Below are positions 24,587 through 31,964 of a stretch of 37,059 bases of DNA, one piece after another; positions within the stretch are counted from its first letter, which is position 1, and each line of letters opens with the position of its first letter. Source of the stretch: Bacillus timonensis (lineage in GTDB: Bacteria; Bacillota; Bacilli; Bacillales; Bacillaceae_L); contig NZ_SLUB01000045.1 in NCBI RefSeq assembly GCF_004799755.1, positions 1 through 37,059 on the forward strand, read 5' to 3'. Below the pieces are notes generated by a model. It saw only the letters and a program-made list of their open reading frames with translations, had not been told where the DNA came from and did no database searches. The translations under genes and the position numbers were made by a program.

Positions 24587-26350
24587 TTAGTTTGTAGAAA
24601 CATGGTGAATTTTTCGATCTGGTGAATAAATGTCCATAATGTTCCAGTGGCCCGCTGTTGGAACAGGATTGTTTAGCATTGCCACATCGATTACGACTGG
24701 TTTATTGGAGGCAATGGCCTTCTCAAGTGCAGGCTTAAATTCTTCTGCTTTTTCAATTTTTATGCCTTCGATACCAAATGCACGTGCAATCCCTGCGAAG
24801 TCTGGTGAGTATGGATCTCCATCTTTCACGAATAATGTTCCAAGCGTAGTATCGTAATGGGCTTTTTGCAAACCAGCAATTGTACCAAAGGCAAAGTTAT
24901 TCATAATAACCCAAATAACAGGTATATTTTCTTCAGCTGCCGTTGCAAGGAGAGCAGGGTTTTGACCGAACCCGCCATCCCCAACAAGTGATACAACAAC
25001 ACGATCAGGATGTGCGACTTTTACTCCAAGTGCAGCTGGTGCACCGAATCCCATTGTTGCGAATCCACCTGGAGTAAAGATTGTACCAGGTGTGTAAATA
25101 TCGAATTGCTGACCAACACCATTTTTGTTCCAGCCCACATCCGTAGTAATAAACGCATCATGCGGCAACACCTCACGCACTTCTGCCAAAATGCGCTGTG
25201 GCTGCATCGGGAAACAATTATCCTCTTCAAATTTTTTGTTGCTATCTTTAAACGCCTTTTTATTAATTGTAATTTCTTGTTTTAATGCTTCATTTTGACG
25301 CCCACTTGGAGCAATCCTCTTCGCAACACGATTCAGAACAGTAAGTGCTTGTTTTAAATCTGCTACTACTCCTATTTCAACTGGATAGTTACGGCCAATT
25401 TCACTCGCTTCAATATCGATTTGTATCAATTTTGTTTTAGGAAAATCAAAAGTATATTCATTTTCCCATGAGCTGGAGTCTGCTTCAGCAAAGCGCGTAC
25501 CTAGACCAAAAATATAATCCGCTTCACGCGTCTTCCTATTAATAAATTCTGTTCCCCAAAAGCCTGTCATACCTAAAACAAGTGGATTGTCATCTGCTAC
25601 TGCCCCTTTACCCATTAAGGAATGTGCAACTGGTAAATCAAAATGATTAACGAACTCCGTAAGTTCCTCTGCAGCGTCTGCTAAGATGACACCACCACCT
25701 GCATATACGACAGGACTTTTTGCATCAAGCAATGTATAAATAATTTTTTCAGCTGTTGCATCGTCAATTGACGGCTTTTGCAGCGATTTTGTATGATGTT
25801 TTTGTCTTTCAAACCAATCTTCTTCTATTTCAGTTGAAAAAATGTCCATAGGAACCGAAATAAGAACTGGACCTGGTGTTCCACTTTCAGCTAATTGGAA
25901 CGCCTTTTCTAAAATTTCCGGGAACAGATGGGCGCTGTCTACTCTCCATGCCCTTTTTACAAACGGACGATAAATTTCATATTGTGTTGCATCCGCATGA
26001 AGGTTTACTTCTTGATGAGGGTGTTTGCCATAGTAATGTCTTGGAATATCACCAGCAATTACCACCATCGGTATGCAATCCAAAGCTGCGTTTGCAACAC
26101 CTGTAGCTGCATTCGTCATTCCAGGACCAACATGAGTTAACAGCACTGCTGTTTGTTTTTTCGCACGGGCATAGCCATCTGCCGCATGAGCCGCAATTTG
26201 TTCATGGCGGACATTTACAAATTTTATCGTGCTACTTTTTTCTAATTCTGAAAGAAATGCAATATTTGTATGCCCACAAAGTCCGAAAATATGTTCAACA
26301 CCGCGATCTTCCAAATACTTTACCAATAAATTTGAAATTAGTTTTCCCAT
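24587..26350 (-). CDS. Thiamine diphosphate-dependent enzyme (acetolactate synthase/benzoylformate decarboxylase-like)
   Basis: 587 residues in the usual three-domain layout: an N-terminal Pyr domain with the cofactor-activating glutamate E50 in NVRHEQIAAHAADGYAR; a central domain (about 195-345); and a C-terminal PP domain with GDGG (457-460) and NN (484-485), the Mg-ThDP motif. These enzymes decarboxylate or ligate 2-keto acids. The annotation 'acetolactate synthase' would be generic: no small subunit and no other branched-chain gene is near. A decarboxylase or carboligase step feeding the aldehyde dehydrogenase in the same operon is likely. The gap to the alcohol dehydrogenase gene is 3 bases. 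The ribosome binding site GGGAGG is clear. Confidence 0.88.
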   Translation of the reverse strand: MGKLISNLLVKYLEDRGVEHIFGLCGHTNIAFLSELEKSSTIKFVNVRHEQIAAHAADGYARAKKQTAVLLTHVGPGMTNAATGVANAALDCIPMVVIAGDIPRHYYGKHPHQEVNLHADATQYEIYRPFVKRAWRVDSAHLFPEILEKAFQLAESGTPGPVLISVPMDIFSTEIEEDWFERQKHHTKSLQKPSIDDATAEKIIYTLLDAKSPVVYAGGGVILADAAEELTEFVNHFDLPVAHSLMGKGAVADDNPLVLGMTGFWGTEFINRKTREADYIFGLGTRFAEADSSSWENEYTFDFPKTKLIQIDIEASEIGRNYPVEIGVVADLKQALTVLNRVAKRIAPSGRQNEALKQEITINKKAFKDSNKKFEEDNCFPMQPQRILAEVREVLPHDAFITTDVGWNKNGVGQQFDIYTPGTIFTPGGFATMGFGAPAALGVKVAHPDRVVVSLVGDGGFGQNPALLATAAEENIPVIWVIMNNFAFGTIAGLQKAHYDTTLGTLFVKDGDPYSPDFAGIARAFGIEGIKIEKAEEFKPALEKAIASNKPVVIDVAMLNNPVPTAGHWNIMDIYSPDRKIHHVSTN

Positions 26351-26353
26351 CCT

Positions 26354-27346
26354 TTATACCTCCCTGAAATTCAATAAGATTTTTCCATAATTACCTGAAG
26401 TAGCATCCTCATACGCTTTTGCGTAATCCGTAAAATGATAGATTTTTGAAACAATCTGATCAACTTTGAAACTCTCTTTCTTTAAATAATCAATACTTTT
26501 CTGAAAGTCATTAGGTATGTTGTAAATAATTGAACCATATAGCGTAATTTCTTTTCTTACTACCTGAACAACAGGAATTGTCGCTTCTGGTGTAATTCCT
26601 ACTAAAACCATTGCACCACCAGGCTTAACTATTTCAACTCCCTGTTCAAAAGACGATCTAGCACCCGCTGTTTCAATGACAACATCAAATACTTTACCTT
26701 TTACACCTTCCGGTAATGCCGTTTCGATGTTCGGAAAAATACCTTTTATCTTTTCAAGCTTTTCATGTTTAATGTCGACGCCAGTAATGGTTGCACCTAA
26801 ATGATTGGCCAACGTTATAGCAAGCAAACCTTCTGTTCCACAACCAATAATGGCTACCGTTGTATCTTTTGTAATCGACACTTTTTCCAATGCGTGAACA
26901 ATAACAGCAAATGGTTCAATCAGCACTGCCTTTTCATTCGGAAGTTCATCTGGAATACGCATTACATATTTTTCAGATATGATAAATTCTTCTGAGAAAC
27001 CTCCATCTATATTCACACCTAATGATTTTTTGTTTATACAAATATTTCTTCTACCATTTCGACAATTTTCACATTCATCACAATAAGAATTCGGCATGAC
27101 AACAACTCTTTGACCAATTTCAAAAGTCGAATTACGCCCAACTTCGAAGATGGTACCAATCAATTCATGTCCGGGACAAATCGGATAGGTGGCATGTGCC
27201 AATCGTCCTTTAAAAACACTTAGGTCTGATCCACAAATCCCGCCGTAGATTAATCTAATTTTCACCTCATTGTCTTGCAAAATTGTGGTTGAAGGAATTT
27301 CCTTTAATTCTAGTTCTCCTGGTTTATTTATTAACAGCCCCAACAT
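26354..27346 (-). CDS. Zinc-dependent medium-chain alcohol dehydrogenase, copy 2
   Basis: 330 residues from ATG 27346, behind AAGGTGA; a GTG three codons earlier (27355) overlaps that site. C38 and H60-E61 bind the catalytic zinc; C89, C92, C95 and C103 the structural zinc, all at the same positions as in the paralogue at 3514-4497. Blocks such as EVKIR..YGGICGSDLS and NICxNKKSLG are shared, as is GSIIYNxPxD near the end. The pair probably oxidises the same or closely related hydroxyl groups in two linked operons. Here it lies between an aldehyde dehydrogenase and a ThDP enzyme. Confidence 0.9.
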   Translation of the reverse strand: MLGLLINKPGELELKEIPSTTILQDNEVKIRLIYGGICGSDLSVFKGRLAHATYPICPGHELIGTIFEVGRNSTFEIGQRVVVMPNSYCDECENCRNGRRNICINKKSLGVNIDGGFSEEFIISEKYVMRIPDELPNEKAVLIEPFAVIVHALEKVSITKDTTVAIIGCGTEGLLAITLANHLGATITGVDIKHEKLEKIKGIFPNIETALPEGVKGKVFDVVIETAGARSSFEQGVEIVKPGGAMVLVGITPEATIPVVQVVRKEITLYGSIIYNIPNDFQKSIDYLKKESFKVDQIVSKIYHFTDYAKAYEDATSGNYGKILLNFREV

Positions 27347-27385
27347 CTTCTTCACCTTCTAGCCTTTTTGTAAAAGATTTATGTA

Positions 27386-28810
27386 CTATTCAGGGACTCT
27401 GAGGACGATCATTTTTGTCTCAGTCATATCCTCAATTGCAAATCGTGGACCTTCCCTACCGATTCCACTATTTTTCACACCGCCGTATGGCCAATGGTCC
27501 AATCGAAAGTTAGATGTTCCATTTATAACGACCCCGCCGACCTCCAACGCACGTGCTACCTGATAAATGATATCCATTTTGTTTGTGAAAAGACCAGCTT
27601 GTAGGCCGAAGGAAGAATCATTGGTCCAATCGACCGCTTCTTCAATCTTTTCAAAAGGAATGACACTTACAATAGGCCCGAACACTTCTTGGCAAATAAC
27701 TTTACTTTCTTTTGGCGGGTTTACTAATACAGCAGGTGTTACTGTGGCACCGATTCTTTCCCCTCCACATAATAATGTAGCTCCAAGGCTAACGGCTTCG
27801 TCGAGCCAATCAATAATTCTTTTGGCCGCATGTTCATCCACTAATGTCCCTACATCTGTATCTGGCAACAAGGGGTCGCCAACTTTTAACTTCGACACTT
27901 CTTCTCTTAAAAGGTCGACAAACGGTTCAACCACTGATTGGTGAACATAAATACGCTGTACAGAGATACAGCTTTGACCGGAATTACTAAATCCTGATGC
28001 AGCACACATTTTTGCTGCTTTTGCAATATCTGCATCCTCATAAACGATAGTTGCTGCATTCCCGCCTAATTCAAACAGGACCTTTTTGATTCCTGCAAGT
28101 TTACTTATGTTTTTGCTGGCAACAATTCCACCAGTAAAAGAAATAGCATTAACCCGATCGTCCTTTACGATTTGCTGTCCAACATCAACCCCACCGAGCA
28201 CCATATTTACAGCATTTTCAGGTATACCCGCCTCAAGTAATAACTTTAAGAATTCTGTAGCAATAAGTGCTGTTTGTGGCGCCGGCTTGAAAACAACACT
28301 ATTTCCGGCAGCAAATGCTGGACCAATCTTATGACAAACAAGATTTAGTGGTGCATTAAAAGGAGTTATGGCTGCCACTACACCAACCGGTACGCGGAAT
28401 GTAATCGCCAAAGCGTTTTCCCCTCGCTCAGAAGAATCACCTGACATCGTTTCACCCGTTAATCGTTTGGCTTCTTCCCCCGATCGTTCTAATGTTTCAA
28501 TTGATCGAGATACTTCATCTCTTGTATTTTTTAATGGTTTCCCCAATTCAAGGGAGATAAGCTTAGCGAACTTCTCCTTATGCACTTCTAAAAGAGCCGC
28601 TGCCTTTTTTAATATTTTCGCTCTTTCCAAGGATGTCAGTTTTGCAACATCTTTTTTAGCTTTATATGCTGAAGCTAGAGCTTTTTCTACGTCATCTGAT
28701 GTCGACAATATTTGTTGACCGATTACCTCTCCAGAATAAGGACTTTTCACGTCTACAAGTTCTCTGTCTGCAAAGAACCATTGGCCATTTATATAAGGCT
28801 GGGCTTGCAT
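27386..28810 (-). CDS. NAD(P)-dependent aldehyde dehydrogenase
   Basis: 474 residues from ATG 28810 (GGTGA upstream); a TTG at 28831 extends the frame but overlaps that site. Catalytic set: N152 (PFNAPLN), general base E247 (FELGG) and nucleophile C281 (GQSCISVQR), all in place. The GQSCISVQRIYVH form is typical of the lactaldehyde/glyceraldehyde/succinic-semialdehyde part of the superfamily. It oxidises an aldehyde to an acid without CoA. First gene of operon E, with the operator palindrome 35 bases upstream of the start and a perfect cre site 73 bases upstream. Confidence 0.92.
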   Translation of the reverse strand: MQAQPYINGQWFFADRELVDVKSPYSGEVIGQQILSTSDDVEKALASAYKAKKDVAKLTSLERAKILKKAAALLEVHKEKFAKLISLELGKPLKNTRDEVSRSIETLERSGEEAKRLTGETMSGDSSERGENALAITFRVPVGVVAAITPFNAPLNLVCHKIGPAFAAGNSVVFKPAPQTALIATEFLKLLLEAGIPENAVNMVLGGVDVGQQIVKDDRVNAISFTGGIVASKNISKLAGIKKVLFELGGNAATIVYEDADIAKAAKMCAASGFSNSGQSCISVQRIYVHQSVVEPFVDLLREEVSKLKVGDPLLPDTDVGTLVDEHAAKRIIDWLDEAVSLGATLLCGGERIGATVTPAVLVNPPKESKVICQEVFGPIVSVIPFEKIEEAVDWTNDSSFGLQAGLFTNKMDIIYQVARALEVGGVVINGTSNFRLDHWPYGGVKNSGIGREGPRFAIEDMTETKMIVLRVPE

Positions 28811-28844
28811 AACAATTTCACCTACCTTCAAAGTTTACAAATTA

Positions 28845-28860
28845 ATTAGATCGATCTAAT
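28845..28860. promoter_or_regulatory. Operator palindrome O3 (aldehyde dehydrogenase operon)
   Basis: ATTAGATCGATCTAAT is a perfect 16-base palindrome centred on CG, with the same core as O1 and O2. It lies 35 bases ahead of the aldehyde dehydrogenase ATG, placed to block transcription. Confidence 0.78.
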
Positions 28861-28882
28861 AAAATAACATAAATTTTTAAAC

Positions 28883-28897
28883 TTGTAATCGTTACCA
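28883..28897 (+). promoter_or_regulatory. Perfect cre site upstream of the aldehyde dehydrogenase operon
   Basis: TTGTAATCGTTACCA matches all 15 positions of WTGNAANCGNWWNCW. It lies 22 bases upstream (in transcription direction) of palindrome O3. CcpA repression on preferred sugars is expected from established Bacillus biology. Confidence 0.78.
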
Positions 28898-28986
28898 AAA
28901 TAAAACATACCATTTTTTGTCCATACTTTATTAACATCTTCGGAAAATTGATATACTAGTTTAAGATGGATCTTCGTATCACATTA

Positions 28987-29002
28987 ATTAGATGGATCTA
29001 AT
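28987..29002. promoter_or_regulatory. Auxiliary operator O4, one mismatch from O3
   Basis: ATTAGATGGATCTAAT differs from O3 at one position only, which changes the central CG to GG. The centres of O3 and O4 are 142 bases apart. It may be a looping partner for O3 or act on the divergent aroK promoter. Confidence 0.6.
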
Positions 29003-29173
29003 TTTACTAAAAACTGACCTGAATATGAAAGTTTCCCACCTCTTTTCTTTCATACACCATAGAAAAAAATGTTAATTAGAAACCCATAATCACATGTTAC
29101 AATACAATCCAAATGACATCAATACATTTTTATGAATTTTCGAAAAATAACTAAAGTTTATAGATATTTCCTT

Positions 29174-29201
29174 TTGAAAAGTAAACAAGATATGGTAGTA
29201 T
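29174..29201 (+). promoter_or_regulatory. Candidate sigma-A promoter of aroK
   Basis: TTGAAA (29174-29179), a 16-base spacer and TAGTAT (29196-29201) lie about 50 bases before the aroK ATG. Four of six bases match at the -10 and five of six at about the -35 position. Spacing is one short of optimal. Confidence 0.4.
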
Positions 29202-29250
29202 TTATTAATATGCAATCATTATATGAAACCAACAATAGGAAGTGCTTCAA

Positions 29251-29799
29251 ATGATTAATAATCATATTTCATTAAAAGAAAAAAGTATCGTCTTCATCGG
29301 CTTTATGGGTGTTGGAAAAACAACTGTTGGTCAACTTGTTGCAAAAAAACTTTTTCGAAGTTTTATAGATATTGATCAAGTGATTGAAAAAGAATACAAT
29401 ATGCCCACATCACAAATTTTCAAATTAATCGGAGAAAAAGCTTTCCGAGAAAAAGAAAAAGAAGTTATTTCACATTATTGCACCCAAAAGTTGAAGATTA
29501 TTTCTCTAGGTGGGGGTGCCTTTTTACAAAAGGAAACTAGAGACATTTGCTTAAAGAACTGTATTGTATTTCATTTAGATGCTTCTTGGAAGTCTTGGAA
29601 GGAAAGAATAAACATCTTGATAGATAGCCGCCCAGTTTTACAAGGACGTTCTTTAGAGCAAATTGAAGAACTATTTAGTGAAAGACAAGATATATATTCA
29701 TTACACCATTCCAAATTAAATACAGACAACCATGATGTTGAAGAAATTGCAGATTATATTATTGAGTCATTAAAATTAGCTTGGGAATTATATGATTAA
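29251..29799 (+). CDS. aroK: Shikimate kinase
   Basis: 182 residues from ATG 29251 (AGGAAG eight bases upstream; GTG 29242 overlaps that site). P-loop GFMGVGKTT is at residues 17-25, the D40-x-D42 shikimate/Mg pair in FIDID, R66 in GEKAFREKE, the GGG turn at 87-89 and the lid arginine R127 in SRPVL. All are standard. It phosphorylates shikimate with ATP in aromatic amino acid synthesis. Its place next to a cluster holding a dehydroquinase, and opposite an operator-controlled operon, may be chance or may mean it also serves that cluster. A good terminator follows. Confidence 0.92.
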   Translation: MINNHISLKEKSIVFIGFMGVGKTTVGQLVAKKLFRSFIDIDQVIEKEYNMPTSQIFKLIGEKAFREKEKEVISHYCTQKLKIISLGGGAFLQKETRDICLKNCIVFHLDASWKSWKERINILIDSRPVLQGRSLEQIEELFSERQDIYSLHHSKLNTDNHDVEEIADYIIESLKLAWELYD

Positions 29800-29802
29800 A
29801 GC

Positions 29803-29845
29803 GGTAGAAGGGCAGACCCATTAGGTCCAACCTTCTACCTTTTTT
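29803..29845. terminator. Bidirectional terminator between aroK and the LacI gene
   Basis: GGTAGAAGG (29803-29811) pairs with CCTTCTACC (29831-29839), with inner GACC/GGTC pairing and a T-run on the plus strand. It ends aroK; the matching stem also lies at the 3' end of the convergent LacI gene. Confidence 0.85.
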
Positions 29846-30852
29846 TAAGAAGAACTTCTAACGACAAGTTCCGGATGTAAAATAATTCGTTGTTGCTCGC
29901 GATCCGGATTTAAGATTCGTTGATGTAAAAGGCTTGCTGCTTGGGAACCTATAAGACGCGCATATGAAGACACGGTTGTTAATGGCGGATTATACAGGGC
30001 AGCTTCAGGAACATTGTCAAATCCCACGACCGCCATATCCTTCCCAGGATTTAGCCCAGCATCGTTCAATCCTAAGATAACACCATGTGCAACAAAGTCA
30101 TTAAAACAAATAGCAGCTGTAGGTGGGTCCTGATGAAGAAGCGCTTTTCGAACTGCATCTTTTCCTCCATCTCGTGAGACTTCACTTTCAATGATGAGGG
30201 AATTATCTAGTTCGATTCCAGCTTGGGTCAACGCATTGCAATACCCTTGTTTTCTTTTCTTCCACGCAGTTGAACCAGAAAATCCACCCAAGAAAGCAAT
30301 CCTTTGATGCCCTTTCTGAATCAAGTGATTGACCGCCATCTGTGCCCCAACCTCGTAATCGATTCCTACATAGTCAGCATCCACGTTCTCAAGTTCCCTT
30401 ACCGAAAGAACTAGTGGTATATCTAATTGTTTAATCCGCTCAATGGTTTCATTTGAGCTATCGGAGACAGGACAAAGGATCAGTCCACCTACCCTATGTT
30501 CAAGCATTGTAGAAAGAAGTTTCTGTTGTTTTGCATCTAAATCAAAAGTAGTACCCAAAAATACACTATATCCAGCCTCGTCTAATGAATTGTGTACCCC
30601 CCTAAGCAACTCGGAATAAAATGGATTAGCAATATCGGTAATAATTAATCCAACAGTTGAGGTCTTATTGGATCGCATATTTGCGGCAACACGGTCATAA
30701 ACATACCCGAGTTCTTGCATGGATTTTAATACCTTATTTCGAGTCTTTTCAGTAATGTCTGGACTTCCACGGACAATAAGCGATGCGGTAGCCCGTGATA
30801 CACCTGCGTGTTTTGCAACATCTAATAAGGTTACACGTTTTTTTGGTTTCAA
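29845..30852 (-). CDS. LacI family transcriptional regulator
   Basis: 335 residues. The helix-turn-helix is at about 8-29 (VTLLDVAKHAGVSRATASLIV), a hinge helix at about 53-60 (DRVAANMR), then the periplasmic-binding-like effector domain with VGLIITDIANPFYSELLRGV and VVGFDNVPEAALYNPPLTTV, including the usual C-terminal contacts. It starts at TTG 30852, behind GGTGA. LacI proteins bind even palindromes with a central CG, and TAGATCGATCTA fits. It is therefore my first candidate for the regulator of the three-operon set. The inducer is unknown, and the nearest O-site is about 850 bases away. Confidence 0.93.
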   Translation of the reverse strand: MKPKKRVTLLDVAKHAGVSRATASLIVRGSPDITEKTRNKVLKSMQELGYVYDRVAANMRSNKTSTVGLIITDIANPFYSELLRGVHNSLDEAGYSVFLGTTFDLDAKQQKLLSTMLEHRVGGLILCPVSDSSNETIERIKQLDIPLVLSVRELENVDADYVGIDYEVGAQMAVNHLIQKGHQRIAFLGGFSGSTAWKKRKQGYCNALTQAGIELDNSLIIESEVSRDGGKDAVRKALLHQDPPTAAICFNDFVAHGVILGLNDAGLNPGKDMAVVGFDNVPEAALYNPPLTTVSSYARLIGSQAASLLHQRILNPDREQQRIILHPELVVRSSS

Positions 30853-30933
30853 ATTTCATTCACCAGCTTACATTTATATTGGCTTAATAGCTATTTATAC
30901 CCCAACCCATTATTTAGCTTATACCTGACTATA

Positions 30934-31836
30934 TTATCCTAAAAAAAAGAGTGTTAATGGAATTGTAAGTAGACTTATGATTGTCGTTATTAACGTAGTT
31001 AACGAAACTAAATTTGGTTTTGCATCGAATTGAACAGCTAACATTGTTACATTGGCTGCAACCGGCATGGCAGCTAATAAAATAAAAACATTTTTTATGG
31101 TATCGCTTACAGGCATGAAGATTACTAGAATTGTAGCAATAAGCGGTGACGCTACCATACGTGTCAGTGTTACAGTGCCGAAATACCTATATTCAAGCTT
31201 TTGCGGTTTAATCTCAGCTAATTGCATACCAAGAATGAGCATGATTGTTGGTATCGCTGCAGAACCAACTAAACTAACACTATCAACAATTGTTGACGGA
31301 AGTTTCAGATGGAGAAGTTGAAAGCTTACACCAAGAATCACACCGTAAAGATTTGGCATTTTAACAACACTCGTTACAGCATTTTTTATAGTAGCAGATT
31401 TTTGACCACCATAGGATGCAATAAAAATCCCAATTGAATTAATTAAAAGTCCATGAATGACCATAAGGATAACAGCATAGTTAAAAGCTTGTGTCCCATA
31501 AGCAAATAATACAACAGGAGCACCATAATTTCCACTGTTAGGAAAAAGAGTTCCTAATAGCATGGCCGACATATGAGCTTTATCCATTTTCATGAGCCAT
31601 CCAGTAAACAATGTTACCCCTAGGAGAATGATAATTAGCAAAACAGAAAAAGAAAACATATAGAAATAATCGATATTAAGTTTATTCGAATAAAATGTTT
31701 CAAACGTTAAAAATGGAGTCATTAAATAAAGAGCCATTGTTGAAATCGATTTAACATTTAAATGCAGCATCTTTTGTCCAATAAAACCTGCACCAAAGAT
31801 AAGAAATGCAGGTAATACAATTAAAATTAAATCCAT
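30934..31836 (-). CDS. AEC family transporter (auxin efflux carrier/malonate permease type)
   Basis: 300 residues from ATG 31836, with AAGGAG 9 bases upstream. The open frame extends to 31881 but that part overlaps the terminator of the preceding gene, so it is not coding. About ten membrane helices in two halves. The family loop LFPNSGNYGAPVVLFAYG lies in the first half. AEC members move small organic acids such as malonate, malate or lactate, or amino-acid-like compounds. It sits between the acylating aldehyde dehydrogenase and the LacI gene, both on the same strand. Confidence 0.9.
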   Translation of the reverse strand: MDLILIVLPAFLIFGAGFIGQKMLHLNVKSISTMALYLMTPFLTFETFYSNKLNIDYFYMFSFSVLLIIILLGVTLFTGWLMKMDKAHMSAMLLGTLFPNSGNYGAPVVLFAYGTQAFNYAVILMVIHGLLINSIGIFIASYGGQKSATIKNAVTSVVKMPNLYGVILGVSFQLLHLKLPSTIVDSVSLVGSAAIPTIMLILGMQLAEIKPQKLEYRYFGTVTLTRMVASPLIATILVIFMPVSDTIKNVFILLAAMPVAANVTMLAVQFDAKPNLVSLTTLITTIISLLTIPLTLFFLG

Positions 31837-31873
31837 TTCAACAGTCTCCTTCAATATGACTTGATTAGTAAAG

Positions 31874-31907
31874 AAAAACAAACCGGGGAAAATATCTTAC
31901 CCGGTTT
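31874..31907 (-). terminator. Terminator after the acylating aldehyde dehydrogenase
   Basis: AAACCGGG and CCCGGTTT form an 8-bp stem with a 12-base loop, followed on the minus strand by GTTTTTC. It lies between the stop at 31965 and the AEC start at 31836. Confidence 0.8.
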
Positions 31908-31964
31908 TGTAAATGTTCATGCTTTTAGTCATCCCCTAACATCTTTATGCTGCTGTGAGAACTT

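Larger units (their letters stand above)
28811..29250. other. 440-base divergent control region between the aldehyde dehydrogenase and aroK
   Basis: Holds the palindrome O3 (28845-28860), a perfect cre site (28883-28897), a possible weak half-match (28963-28974), a one-mismatch copy of the palindrome (28987-29002), and on the plus strand a sigma-A-like promoter for aroK (TTGAAA at 29174, TAGTAT at 29196). The remainder is AT-rich with no ORF. Confidence 0.6.

Noticed and set aside
24587-26350. ThDP enzyme as sulfoacetaldehyde acetyltransferase (Xsc) or biosynthetic acetolactate synthase
   Set aside because: The N-terminal sequence does not look like Xsc as I recall it. No regulatory small subunit or branched-chain gene is nearby. 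A generic name is kept.
31837-31881. N-terminal extension of the AEC transporter
   Set aside because: It covers the terminator stem of the previous gene, and AAGGAG is positioned for ATG 31836.
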